From the NCBI GenBank assembly GCA_016840035.1, contig JAEOTC010000122.1:1-33791 (forward strand): a stretch of DNA of 33,791 nt, given 5' to 3'. This DNA is from Candidatus Hodarchaeota archaeon. GTDB taxonomy: Archaea > Asgardarchaeota > Heimdallarchaeia > Hodarchaeales > Hodarchaeaceae. Of this stretch, positions 6,571 to 15,846 are shown piece after piece; position 1 is the first letter of the stretch; the number at the start of each line of letters is the position of its first letter. Below the pieces are notes generated by a model that was not told the DNA's origin, searched no databases, and saw only the letters and a program-made list of their open reading frames with translations. Position numbers and translations under genes: made by a program.

Positions 6571-8013
6571 TTAATGTTCAAATATGGTTTGATTTTCTCT
6601 AACCATTTCAGTTTCCTGATTCGGTGTTAGTTGAAGAAAATCCATTATGGAATGATGGGGATAAGCTGAATTATCATCTTTTCTTTGTTCGATTTGTTTC
6701 TGTATCATAGCGATGAGTAATCTTATCATTTGATTATCTAGATAATTTTTGGTGTTGAACTGAAGATAGTTTGCAATTAAACAATAGAGCTGTTGAAAAG
6801 ACATATGCTTTAATAAATCGGAAAGTAGAACATCTCTTCTTTGTTTACTCTCGCGTTTTACAAGCTCGTTTAAGAAAGTAGTTAGATTCTGATTATTTAG
6901 CGCTTTCCTGCAAAAATCCCTTCTATTTGAGCAATTCCTTAACTTTAATGTAAGTTCGTCAGAGCTTTTATAGATTGTACAGAATTCTTTACAAATTTGG
7001 TTATATCTGTAAGAAGTATTCGAAATCGTGACATCATCTAGTTCAATATTATTTGGAATTTTTGGGGGGGAAATATCTTCTTTTTCTTCTTCAAATGAAG
7101 TAGATTTCGTGATATAGGGGGCTAAAAGGTGTTGTAAATTCAGATCACTCCCTTCTTTGTCAATTAATGCGTATCTATCTAGATCGTAACGGATAATTAC
7201 CCTATAGAGGAAATCCTCTTTGATTTTTTCTTCAAAATAGGTTTTTCCATGAGTGGAAATCATTTCCCCAAAGAAATCAAAAAAAGAACCTAATCGAAAT
7301 TTTGTTAATGAATAGAACTGATTGGAAGACAATGAACCTTGACTAATCGTTGTTTTTCTAGGAATACTAAACCTAAAGACCGTTGAGGATTCATGAAAAG
7401 CCTTTGTAGTTAAATTTTGATTTATTGTAGGAATAAACAAATACTTTCCTTGTTTAATTAATAAATAGTCCCCATTTCGGTAGATCGAATAGTTACTAAA
7501 TTCCGATCTGAATTTTGACCTGTTTAAGAGGGATGAATTAGGAAAAATGTTATCTAGTAATGGTTTTACTTCCTCAATTTGCTTATATAAATTAATTTTA
7601 GAATTTGCATAAAGAAAGATCCTTAAGCGCTGCTCATCTTTAACCAGCTCAATTGAAATATTATGTATATTTGTTATCAGGTTGAAACCGTCAACATGAA
7701 CATCTGAAAGTGTAGAACATTCAAATATACATAAGTAAACATTAAAGTGGGGAATGAATATCATTTCATTTCCTACTATAGAAATTATTGCTTGGGATTT
7801 AAAGGGAAGTAGTTTAAGATTAGTAAAAATCACCAAACATGTAATGGCTAAAGGAATTAAATTTCCTAAGATAATTAAGCCATTTAAATCAGGGGAAAGT
7901 TGAAGTTCCTTTGAATCCATAATATTCAGAAATATGATTAAGATTAAAAGTCCTAATAGGTAGCTTAGAAATGAGAGGATCCCCCAAAGATGATTTCTAT
8001 TGGTTAGAATCAT
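6571..8013 (-). CDS. Membrane-anchored protein of the pilus-like locus, unknown family
   Basis: A 480-residue protein, not recognised. Two membrane segments occur near the N-terminus, about residues 9-31 and 44-66. The remaining 410 residues are soluble, with mixed strands to about residue 320, then an acidic linker (EEEKEDISPP) and a mainly helical, Arg/Lys/Gln-rich C-terminal part. Few N-glycosylation sequons in the large domain, compared with the neighbouring surface protein, suggest that it faces the cytoplasm. It lies 9 nt after the 1176-residue surface protein and so is the last gene of the minus-strand arm headed by the T2SF-like platform protein. That makes an accessory or regulatory part of the same assembly its most likely role, by position only. 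Confidence 0.7.
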   Translation of the reverse strand: MILTNRNHLWGILSFLSYLLGLLILIIFLNIMDSKELQLSPDLNGLIILGNLIPLAITCLVIFTNLKLLPFKSQAIISIVGNEMIFIPHFNVYLCIFECSTLSDVHVDGFNLITNIHNISIELVKDEQRLRIFLYANSKINLYKQIEEVKPLLDNIFPNSSLLNRSKFRSEFSNYSIYRNGDYLLIKQGKYLFIPTINQNLTTKAFHESSTVFRFSIPRKTTISQGSLSSNQFYSLTKFRLGSFFDFFGEMISTHGKTYFEEKIKEDFLYRVIIRYDLDRYALIDKEGSDLNLQHLLAPYITKSTSFEEEKEDISPPKIPNNIELDDVTISNTSYRYNQICKEFCTIYKSSDELTLKLRNCSNRRDFCRKALNNQNLTTFLNELVKRESKQRRDVLLSDLLKHMSFQQLYCLIANYLQFNTKNYLDNQMIRLLIAMIQKQIEQRKDDNSAYPHHSIMDFLQLTPNQETEMVRENQTIFEH

Positions 8014-8022
8014 TACGACATC

Positions 8023-11000
8023 TCATAGAATTGCGTTTTGTCTTTTTCTTATGAATCTAAAGGAAAAAATGGCTGAGATTACCAAGAGGGAGAAAATTGA
8101 GGGGAGAAATATTGTAGGATCAATTATGCTTCTTGACCGCCTTGAATCCATTTCAAGCATTAGATCGATATAAAAAGAAATCGTATTTCCAGCCCAGTCT
8201 GAAATTGTAACGTTAATTTTTCCATTTTGAGAATAAGCATTCTGGAATTCAATCAGATGATGATTGGAGGTTAACTTTATAGGAGAATAATGGCTTCCTA
8301 AATAAGTACAGGTAATTTCCTTGACTCCTGAACTTAATTCTGGTTCTGAAGTAAAGAGATGGAGATATATATCATTATTATTTGAATCGAGATAGTACGA
8401 ATATTTCGGAGAAAATGGATCCATTATTGTAAACGTTTGCTCCGAGCTAATAGAATGTGTTTCGTCCGAAAATTTCAGTTCCATTGCCACAATAACTGTA
8501 GAATTCCACTTAAAATTCTGAAAAAATGCTTCAACAATATATGTATCATTCATAAGAGATTGAAGAGTTGTATTTCGACATTCTGAGACATATTCATCTT
8601 GAAGGGTATATATTACTCTAAACGAAAAATCAGCTGTTGTGGAAAATCGCCACCTTCCTATAATTGACTCGTTATATGCATAAAGTTCCTTTAAATTCGT
8701 CAATAGATCGATTGCTGGTACTTCAAAGTGAACTAAGACAAAATATTCTACTGCTACATTGCTAATAATACTTAGATTCCGCAGATAAAGAAAAGAATCA
8801 ATAATTTCTATTTCGAATTTCGATGTAATATCACGATTTAGGAAATCTCGAATATAGATCTCTTTCAATGGAAATTTAATGAAGTCTAATTCTAATACTA
8901 TACTATAATTCATGATTGTACCATTCGATAAGCATTCAATGTGGATTTCATAGCTTAATGAATCCTCTGAAACTGTGGAAAGGACAGTAGGCCCTTGGAA
9001 CTCTACAACTAAGGTATCATTAACAAATGGATTGGTTGAAAGATCCCAAGTAAGAGATTGATCGTTGACATCTAGTTCAAAAACAAAATCATTTCGTATT
9101 AAATAAGCAGTTATCGGTTTGTTTAGAAACTTATTAAGGGAAATATACCAAGAAGTTCCATTTATGGGATATGTAACATTGTATATATGATAAAAGGTAC
9201 TATTACTCTTGATAGGAGTCTTTCCAATTTTATCAATCAAGGGTTGAATTCTATCATAGGGGGTAGAATTGGTAGAGACTGATATTGAGGTTGTGTTCAT
9301 CTTGAGGATTTTGTCTTCAATCTGTGCTACTAGGATCATATTAAGAAGTTTTGAAGAATTAAAACCATTAGTGGGGATGAAGATATTTGCATAGCCGAAA
9401 TTATCAGTTTGAGAGTATTGCATTAGTGTATTGTTAATCCAGACCTTTAGATCTGCCTTACATAGCGGCCAATTTGTTCCTCCCTCATGTGGAGTTATAT
9501 ACATATTTACATGAATAGAAATATTATCATTCGGATTTAAGTTCTCTGGGATACCTTGAATATCCCAACTTACTTGTACAGGGAAGATCGTTAAATTAAT
9601 TTTCTTCGACGCATGAAAGTCTACACCGTTTGAGGCTATTATGGTTAGATTCCACTTTTGAGGTGGCCATATGATGTGATTCACGATTAGATTGTAAAAT
9701 CCGTTAGAAACCTCATCAAATTCATGAATAAAGTCGTTAAGAACTGCAATCACAAGTATATCTGAATTCAAATATTGTTGATGATTTTTATACAGAGAGA
9801 GGTTGATAAATAATGGATCATATTGAAAAACTTCCATATTCTCCGGAGTATGGAGTTTAATTTGATAATTTTCTATCTCTTCAGAGTAAATATGAACAAT
9901 CTGTTGATAAAATCCGAATTGATACTGTGAAGAGAGATTGACTAATAGATTGATTGCTCCGGTGGGAAATTGATCATCTAGATACCCCATTGGAAAAAGA
10001 AAACTGCCATTTAACATACAAACTGTCGTATCATAGTAAAAAATGGTTTGGTTCATCAAATAAAGATTCAATATACCAGGAATTGAATGTAGTAACTTCC
10101 CACTTATTTGAAACCATTCATTAGAGGAAATTATTGTTGGATTCGTTACAGTTTCTACATAATTAGGTGTTTCAAATCTTAATACAAGATAGTTATTATT
10201 TTCGGTCGAGAATCGATAGAAAAACCTGGTCACGTCATCTGGAGGAATTTCGGAATTCTCTAGAATCTCAAATGAGGCTGTATTATTGGAATTTTCGAGA
10301 AACGTCCAATCAATAGGTAATTTGAATAATAAGTGGCTTGAGAGAGGTAGAAGAAACAGATGAGGAATTGAAAGATTCATACTGATTTGTACAAAGGAAT
10401 TATTCCAGCTTAAAATACTTGGAGAGCAATATTCTTCATACGTTCTTGTAATTGTCAAATTGAATTGTGTCGATTGGTAAGAATTCCATAACGAGTTTTC
10501 AATTACCTGAATTGATACATTATCACTAAAAAGATCATATTTCAAGCTGACATTCTCACTGTGAATAATTACATCATTTATATGGTATGTAACTGAGCTT
10601 TCGTTGGGAAGTAAAGTAGAAGTGTAATTAATTCCCATAATATCAAGACTAACATCAAATTCAGGGATAAATGCGAACATATAGCAAAATACGGAATTGA
10701 TCTGTGAAAACATACTGTACTCTGAAGGGAGGAAATATCGAGTAATCAGATGAGAAATATTATAGGTATTTGTAATCCAATTAGATTGATCAGATTCGTT
10801 ACATAAAATATAGAGAGCATTTGAACCGGGTTTATATATACTAGGTTCAAGTGGATCTCCGAAGTGACTCCCTTTATCAGCAAGTATAAAGTTTAAAGAC
10901 CCGTTATTAAATCTCAATTCTAAAACTAATGAATGGACTTCATCGACCAATCTACTATCAAAAAATGGAATTCTATATCCAAAAGAAAACTTAGTCGAAT

Positions 11001-11553
11001 AATTACATAAGAAAGGATTAGTGGTTACATTAAAATCGATATTTGTAATTCCTGAAACTGGAGTTACATTATTTTCAGAAAAATTTAAGCGATAATGAGG
11101 AATTGGATCAGTAAGGTTTTTAAAAACTTCTACTTCCCCATAATCAGGTTCTACATTATTTTTCCAAGAAAAATTCTCATCTATGGGTACAGAATGTATG
11201 TTAAAAGACGAAGACTTAGGGGTTGACTCTAGAGAAATATTACTTGAATATGAAGAATTAAAAAAAAATAAATTCTTGCTAGTAAGATTGATACTAGTAC
11301 TCTGTTGGGTAGTATATGGAATCCGAATATCTTCGGATGTATTTGACAGAATTCTTGAGGAAATTCTTGGCCTTTTTTCACTATTGTCTGGAATGAAAGA
11401 TAACGTTTCTAATTTCTTTAATTTCGGTTTAGTTTCTGTAACATTCGCATTTGGGGGGCCGTTAAACAAGATAAATACAGGACAAATGATTATAAGAAGA
11501 ATAAAAAGCGATCTCCTTTCATACGAACATCTAAAAATAATAACAGACATCAA
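8023..11553 (-). CDS. Giant membrane-anchored extracellular protein (1176 residues)
   Basis: The protein has a basic N-terminus (ERRS) followed by a hydrophobic segment at about residues 15-31, a very long polar region and a single C-terminal membrane helix at about 1145-1166 (FLPSIFSLLVISAIFSFRF) ending in a basic tail. The long region is rich in Asn, Ser, Thr, Tyr and Phe and has dozens of NxS/T sequons, as expected for an N-glycosylated archaeal surface protein. A segment near the end (TISDWAGNTISFYIDL) resembles the closing strand of Ig/cadherin-like beta-sandwiches. No cysteine pattern or enzyme motif stands out. It follows the T2SF-like gene by 86 nt and precedes the 480-residue gene by 9 nt. 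Surface scaffold, adhesin or pilus-associated exoprotein are all possible. The first codons read TTG-ATG; ATG at 11550 is equally likely. Confidence 0.8.
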   Translation of the reverse strand: MMSVIIFRCSYERRSLFILLIIICPVFILFNGPPNANVTETKPKLKKLETLSFIPDNSEKRPRISSRILSNTSEDIRIPYTTQQSTSINLTSKNLFFFNSSYSSNISLESTPKSSSFNIHSVPIDENFSWKNNVEPDYGEVEVFKNLTDPIPHYRLNFSENNVTPVSGITNIDFNVTTNPFLCNYSTKFSFGYRIPFFDSRLVDEVHSLVLELRFNNGSLNFILADKGSHFGDPLEPSIYKPGSNALYILCNESDQSNWITNTYNISHLITRYFLPSEYSMFSQINSVFCYMFAFIPEFDVSLDIMGINYTSTLLPNESSVTYHINDVIIHSENVSLKYDLFSDNVSIQVIENSLWNSYQSTQFNLTITRTYEEYCSPSILSWNNSFVQISMNLSIPHLFLLPLSSHLLFKLPIDWTFLENSNNTASFEILENSEIPPDDVTRFFYRFSTENNNYLVLRFETPNYVETVTNPTIISSNEWFQISGKLLHSIPGILNLYLMNQTIFYYDTTVCMLNGSFLFPMGYLDDQFPTGAINLLVNLSSQYQFGFYQQIVHIYSEEIENYQIKLHTPENMEVFQYDPLFINLSLYKNHQQYLNSDILVIAVLNDFIHEFDEVSNGFYNLIVNHIIWPPQKWNLTIIASNGVDFHASKKINLTIFPVQVSWDIQGIPENLNPNDNISIHVNMYITPHEGGTNWPLCKADLKVWINNTLMQYSQTDNFGYANIFIPTNGFNSSKLLNMILVAQIEDKILKMNTTSISVSTNSTPYDRIQPLIDKIGKTPIKSNSTFYHIYNVTYPINGTSWYISLNKFLNKPITAYLIRNDFVFELDVNDQSLTWDLSTNPFVNDTLVVEFQGPTVLSTVSEDSLSYEIHIECLSNGTIMNYSIVLELDFIKFPLKEIYIRDFLNRDITSKFEIEIIDSFLYLRNLSIISNVAVEYFVLVHFEVPAIDLLTNLKELYAYNESIIGRWRFSTTADFSFRVIYTLQDEYVSECRNTTLQSLMNDTYIVEAFFQNFKWNSTVIVAMELKFSDETHSISSEQTFTIMDPFSPKYSYYLDSNNNDIYLHLFTSEPELSSGVKEITCTYLGSHYSPIKLTSNHHLIEFQNAYSQNGKINVTISDWAGNTISFYIDLMLEMDSRRSRSIIDPTIFLPSIFSLLVISAIFSFRFIRKRQNAIL

Positions 11554-11639
11554 AAGCTAGGTCCTACTTTTTTTTATATCTGCTTAAAAAGACTGAAATT
11601 AATTTAAAATAACCCAAGAATTTAGAAAATTTATTGTCT

Positions 11640-13103
11640 TCAAATAGATACAGTAAGGAATTGTCTTGAAGTCATGAATGCAATCAAAAACAGTAAAAAT
11701 CTTAAAAATCTAATTATTATGTCTTGAATTGATTTAGTTTTGAATTCAGGACTGAATTTAAAGGTTAATGGCAATATACTCATAATTAATCCAAGTAAGT
11801 AATAAATAGGGTCAAAATTTAAAACGGGATTAGTCTGCAAATCCGTTTCTACAACGGAACGAGAGATTAATTGAAAGAATGGGCTTGCTCCAGAAATAAA
11901 GGCTAATGAAATCAGAGAGAAAATCTGAATAACTGTGGTTTGCATTGCAGTCGCTTTAAGTCTGGCTTTTCCTAGCTGAAGTGATCTTCCTGTTCTGTTC
12001 AGTTCCTCTGTTATAGTATGCAGTTTTAAACCTGCTAGTCTAGTATCTATTTGGCTGAACTTCTCAGTAAGCTTCAAAATGTGTATTATTCTTGAGGGAA
12101 AAAGATCTCCTAGTACAGTAAGGTGTGTAGATGAGGAATCATTGATACCTAACCGAAAAGCTGTTAATGATTCTTTCGATGAAAGATTTAGGTTTTTCTT
12201 TGAATTTCTTAGATAAATGGAAAGCGATTCATTTATACTTCTGGTGTAGGACATCCCTGCAGATAAATTTTCACCATGAATTACTAAAAATTCTATCGTT
12301 TGTTTATCCATGAATGGAAGAATCAAAGATTGACTTGTAAGAATCGAAAGGTGTCTATCAGGTCGAAAGAAAATTGAACCAATTAAAACAATAGCTACCA
12401 GAATAAATCCAATGATATAATGAAGATGTCCTGAAAGTAAGAGAAAGCATATAATTACTGGAGGACACAAAAACACAAATCCAGAGTATAAAGAACCCCA
12501 AGTATCAATTTTATCGGTTTCTTCTTTGATATATTCAAAAAGATGGGAATTAATTAGATTCTTTGAATGTTTGGTGACTTCTGCTCCAGTTTCCCATGTA
12601 TCTATTATATTGAGAAAGATCCTTTGTAAATCCCCAGTAATTATGCTGTTTATTTGGAATACTAAGGCATCTTTTAATGGTGTACCATAATGAGATTCAA
12701 GTAGACTCTTCCTGAATAATTCTGAATAGATGGGATAATTTCCCGTAATAATAAATTTAGTTGCATCTTTCAGTGATTTTGAAGTTTCTAGGACAGTTAG
12801 TAGTTCATGTAGAACAAAAATTCCAATAGTCTCTGCTTTAATTACAAAATGTCTATAATCTTGCTGAATAAATAGGACCATTAAGCGTAAACTTACGAAG
12901 AGGAAAAGGATCTCAAGTATTAAAGTCTCGATCAATATCTCAGTCATTAATAATTGTGTGACTGTGATCCCGAAGAGAAAAATGACACAAAATAACAAAA
13001 TTCTTTCTATGCGGGCCCTACTAAGGTTATATTTGGTTTCCAAATACTGTGAGTAACTTAATGTGTCAAAGAATTCTAAATCCCCGAATAATAACTTTAT
13101 CAC
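11640..13103 (-). CDS. Type II/IV secretion membrane platform protein (T2SF; TadC/ArlJ-like)
   Basis: This 487-residue polytopic protein fits the archaeal platform family that sits under a pilus and couples a cytoplasmic ATPase to pilin assembly. Two hydrophobic helices at about 35-78 are followed by a first cytoplasmic helical T2SF domain (about 95-205), two membrane helices (about 208-247), a second T2SF domain (about 275-395) with FLVIHGENLSAGMSYTRSI and LKATAMQTTVIQIFSLISLA, and C-terminal membrane helices at about 400-420, 440-457 and 468-483. The start is GTG at 13103. A TATA box at 13126-13133 is 26 nt upstream, so the message should be leaderless. It heads the minus arm and is divergent from the arm that carries the matching ATPase. 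Confidence 0.85.
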   Translation of the reverse strand: MIKLLFGDLEFFDTLSYSQYLETKYNLSRARIERILLFCVIFLFGITVTQLLMTEILIETLILEILFLFVSLRLMVLFIQQDYRHFVIKAETIGIFVLHELLTVLETSKSLKDATKFIITGNYPIYSELFRKSLLESHYGTPLKDALVFQINSIITGDLQRIFLNIIDTWETGAEVTKHSKNLINSHLFEYIKEETDKIDTWGSLYSGFVFLCPPVIICFLLLSGHLHYIIGFILVAIVLIGSIFFRPDRHLSILTSQSLILPFMDKQTIEFLVIHGENLSAGMSYTRSINESLSIYLRNSKKNLNLSSKESLTAFRLGINDSSSTHLTVLGDLFPSRIIHILKLTEKFSQIDTRLAGLKLHTITEELNRTGRSLQLGKARLKATAMQTTVIQIFSLISLAFISGASPFFQLISRSVVETDLQTNPVLNFDPIYYLLGLIMSILPLTFKFSPEFKTKSIQDIIIRFLRFLLFLIAFMTSRQFLTVSI

Positions 13104-13495
13104 AGGATAAATATTGAAATCCTCCTTATATATCGTTATTAGGCAAATTCATTCAGTCCCAGCATAATTAACGTGTTTAAAATAATTTATTCGGGAATTA
13201 AATACCTTAAGAGGTATAACCTTCAATTTTGAATGACAAATCCGATCGAATTTTGATCAAATCTTTCACAAAATCGCTTTTGGTTAATTGCTATTAAGAT
13301 CCTAAGAATTGACAGTCCAGAGAAGATCTGATGTTTATGCTTATTTAGCTCAATATAATTGAATTTAATCGTACATATCATCTTAAAGTACGGTTACAAT
13401 TTAATGATGAGGAATTATTTTTAATTTAGCAGGTGTTAAGCACTTTTCAGCTTAAATTTGGGTGTTTTTAATTATTTACAGCTTTTTGATAATTG
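13104..13495. promoter_or_regulatory. Shared divergent promoter region of the pilus-like locus
   Basis: About 390 nt with no gene, lying between the two arms of the secretion/pilus locus. The minus-strand TATA box ATATATAA (13126-13133) is 26 nt before the GTG of the platform gene. On the plus strand TTTTTAAT at 13465-13472 is about 28 nt before ATG 13496. Both genes should therefore be nearly leaderless. The remaining central stretch of about 330 nt is AT-rich and could hold regulator sites; none could be assigned. Confidence 0.55.
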
Positions 13496-13822
13496 ATGGA
13501 TTTGCCAGTCTTAGACGAACAGACAAAACAAATTACTACAAAGTGTCCAATTTGTGGTAAATGTGAAACAATAACTCTAAATCTTCTTGAATTAGAACAT
13601 GCGAGAATAAATCATTCTCTTCTTACTAAAGCAATACCTCATGTCAAAAATGGACATGTACTGACGTTATACATTGATGGAGAGGGACTTGTAAGAAGGA
13701 AATATTGTTTTGATTTAGTTCGGAATAATGTCATTAACATAGATAAGCTTACTCCAGGAAAGCTGGATAATCTGTTCGATAAAATGATTAAAGACTCAAT
13801 GCACAAAGAAAAACAAATTTAA
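13496..13822 (+). CDS. Small CxxC protein at the head of the ATPase arm
   Basis: A 108-residue soluble protein, family not recognised. Near the N-terminus (residues 16-22) is CPICGKC, a zinc-knuckle-like CxxCxxC. It is followed by a His-containing helical stretch (ELEHARINHSLL) and then GHVLTLYIDGEGLVRRKYCF, a beta-hairpin-like segment. The C-terminal 35 residues are helical and charged. It may bind one zinc, though only two or three Cys plus His candidates are visible. It precedes the secretion ATPase by 25 nt and should be cotranscribed, which suggests an adaptor or regulator of the ATPase. ATG at 13496 is chosen over the adjacent TTG at 13493. Confidence 0.75.
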   Translation: MDLPVLDEQTKQITTKCPICGKCETITLNLLELEHARINHSLLTKAIPHVKNGHVLTLYIDGEGLVRRKYCFDLVRNNVINIDKLTPGKLDNLFDKMIKDSMHKEKQI

Positions 13823-13847
13823 TAAAAGAATTAGGGGATGATAACCC

Positions 13848-15185
13848 TTGCGGTTATATGATCTAGTAAAAATTCAAGATCCCAGCTCGCTAATTGATTC
13901 TTACGAGTTTCAATGCTATCAGACTACAATAAGAAAAAATTCAACCTCATCCATTGTTGAGTACTCAGTAAACTATAATAAGAAGGTTTTAAGGGAATTA
14001 ACAAATTTCAATGCTTATGAAAGACAATTAAAAGATGTGATCAAGGAATTTATTTTAAATTCTGAAGATTTTGTTACACTCGATTGTCTAATTTCGTTCG
14101 TGTCAAACATTGAAGATAAATTTTCAGACATTTCTATTTCTTTAAGAATAGCAGTCCTCCTCCGGATTCTTAATATGGAAAGAATTGGTCCTTTGTTAAT
14201 AGATGACCAAATTGATGAAATTTATTTGGATTCGAGTCAGTCATACGTTTATATTGATCATGTTCAATATGGGAGGTGTTCAACCCAAATCCGGCTCAAT
14301 AAACAAGAGATTGACTCTTTTATTAGTAGGATTACTCTTGAAAACGATTTCAACTTGAATAGAGAAAATCCAACCATGAAAGGAGAATTAATAACTAAGC
14401 TCTTTCATACAAGAATTACTATTGATATCCCGCCTCTATTAGTTGACGATATTCACCTTGATATTAGGAAATTTCATCCCAATAATCTCCAATTAAGAGA
14501 TCTTGTTAAAATTGGAAGTCTTACAAAAATACAGGGAAAATTCCTTAAGGAAATGATAAAGAATTTAATTTCAATATCAATTATTGGACCTCCTAATTCG
14601 GGAAAAACAACACTGCAAAATGCTCTAATAGAATATCTCCCTTCACATTTTAGACTTTTATCTGTTGAGGATGTTCTTGAATCTACAAATTTAAGAAAGG
14701 GAAATCAAATACGATTTAGACTGGGTTATGATCCAAAGGACACTAGAACTTATTCAAAGGCAATGGAAATCCAGAAATTATTGCATAGAAGCCCTGATTA
14801 CGTTAATTTGGGGGAACTTTCAACTGAAAGCAATTTTATCGCGTTTTTGAATGTTCTTTCTGTAGGTATTCCTTCAATTCAGACTATTCACGGTAGAGAT
14901 CCAAATTATTTACTTTTACGTTTACAGGATATTTACAAGATCCCTGTAAGTTTAATTAAAACTTCATTTCCACATATTTTTATCGAAATGGACACTATCT
15001 GGAATAAAAGCTTCCGAAACCGGTTTGTTGTTAGAATTGCAGAATTAACAACAGAAGGAACAATAGTAATCCTTTCTGATAGAGAAAGAGATGATACTGG
15101 TAATATAGGTATTAATAAAGACAATTCTACATCATTAGAATTTCTTGAATATCGAAAACATGAGTCTTTAGGACATTATGATTAG
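13848..15185 (+). CDS. Type II/IV secretion system ATPase (GspE/TadA/VirB11 superfamily)
   Basis: A 445-residue cytoplasmic hexameric-type ATPase expected to power pilin assembly or secretion through the T2SF-like partner. The N-domain contains IGPLLIDDQIDEIYLD (113-128) and YVYIDHVQYG (133-142), typical of TadA/VirB11. Walker A is GPPNSGKTT (247-255), the Asp-box SVEDV (272-276), Walker B PDYVNLGEL (316-324) and the His-box TIHG (346-349). The usual Arg after the Walker B Glu (GEVRG/GEIRG) is replaced by Ser-Thr (GELSTES), and the C-terminal Cys cluster seen in some family members is absent. The start is TTG at 13848 with AGGGGAT upstream; there is no earlier in-frame ATG. The C-terminal 35 residues are polar and probably disordered. 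Confidence 0.9.
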   Translation: MRLYDLVKIQDPSSLIDSYEFQCYQTTIRKNSTSSIVEYSVNYNKKVLRELTNFNAYERQLKDVIKEFILNSEDFVTLDCLISFVSNIEDKFSDISISLRIAVLLRILNMERIGPLLIDDQIDEIYLDSSQSYVYIDHVQYGRCSTQIRLNKQEIDSFISRITLENDFNLNRENPTMKGELITKLFHTRITIDIPPLLVDDIHLDIRKFHPNNLQLRDLVKIGSLTKIQGKFLKEMIKNLISISIIGPPNSGKTTLQNALIEYLPSHFRLLSVEDVLESTNLRKGNQIRFRLGYDPKDTRTYSKAMEIQKLLHRSPDYVNLGELSTESNFIAFLNVLSVGIPSIQTIHGRDPNYLLLRLQDIYKIPVSLIKTSFPHIFIEMDTIWNKSFRNRFVVRIAELTTEGTIVILSDRERDDTGNIGINKDNSTSLEFLEYRKHESLGHYD

Positions 15186-15260
15186 TTTTGTCCAGAAAAA
15201 ATTATCATTGATGTAAAAATAATAAGAAAAAAATTCAGAATATTGGATTGATATTTTGGT

Positions 15261-15267
15261 TTTTATA
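15261..15267 (+). promoter_or_regulatory. TATA box before the small membrane protein pair
   Basis: TTTTATA preceded by T-rich sequence lies about 30 nt upstream of ATG 15294. This predicts a leaderless or near-leaderless transcript that is separate from, or additional to, read-through from the ATPase gene 108 nt upstream. Confidence 0.5.
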
Positions 15268-15293
15268 ACCTTTCTTGAGAATAGATCCCAAAG

Positions 15294-15842
15294 ATGTATT
15301 CGTTCACTTTCTCGATTAAGAAATATACGTATTTGTTTTCAATGAACGGAAAAATGTCTCAAATTAGTGATATATTTGATATGAATCAGTTTGAAGGGAT
15401 TTCTTCTTCTGTTATTAACTTATTCACTGAAATAATTCCTATACTTTACACAATTGCCATTATTCTCTCAAATATTTCTTTGATTCTGGGAGGTTTAACG
15501 TTTCTATTCGATGAAAGGGAAGAAAACGGAAAAAAGATGATTTTTCGTGCACTCACTATTATTCTAGTATTTATCTTCGTATTTAATGATGTTTCTACAA
15601 CTAGCTTATTTTCTTCTACCGAATATGAACAACTTGAGTCATTCACATCATTCATTAGTATGTATTTAGTATTTATCCTTGCTACATTATCTTTAATCTT
15701 TCTTATTGGTAATTGTGGTTTATACCTGATAAATCAAGAACGAGTTTACGTTAAGAATATTAGAAAAAGCATTTTATGTCTTTTAGTCGTAATACTGCCC
15801 CTTGGTAATCACTTTCCTAAATTCCCTATTTGGAGTGTGTAA
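15294..15842 (+). CDS. Four-helix membrane protein with VirB2/TrbC-like hairpin, unknown function
   Basis: A 182-residue membrane protein. Hydrophobic segments lie at about 44-68, 80-98, 120-143 and 157-172. The first two form a helical hairpin with a Gly-Gly turn region and a short charged loop (LGGLTFLFDEREENGKK). This pattern recalls the small VirB2/TrbC-type helical-hairpin subunits of type IV secretion, but the similarity is of pattern only. No signal-peptide or prepilin motif is visible. It follows the ATPase gene by 108 nt with its own TATA box and precedes a second small hydrophobic protein by 4 nt. A structural or channel component of the neighbouring pilus-like apparatus is plausible. 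ATG 15294 is chosen from the TATA spacing. Confidence 0.7.
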   Translation: MYSFTFSIKKYTYLFSMNGKMSQISDIFDMNQFEGISSSVINLFTEIIPILYTIAIILSNISLILGGLTFLFDEREENGKKMIFRALTIILVFIFVFNDVSTTSLFSSTEYEQLESFTSFISMYLVFILATLSLIFLIGNCGLYLINQERVYVKNIRKSILCLLVVILPLGNHFPKFPIWSV

Positions 15843-15846
15843 GACT

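Noticed and set aside
11183..11560. A 125-codon plus-strand frame opposite the start of the giant surface protein
   Set aside because: The minus frame is 1176 codons long with clear signal anchor and sequons; the plus frame has no recognisable domain or promoter.
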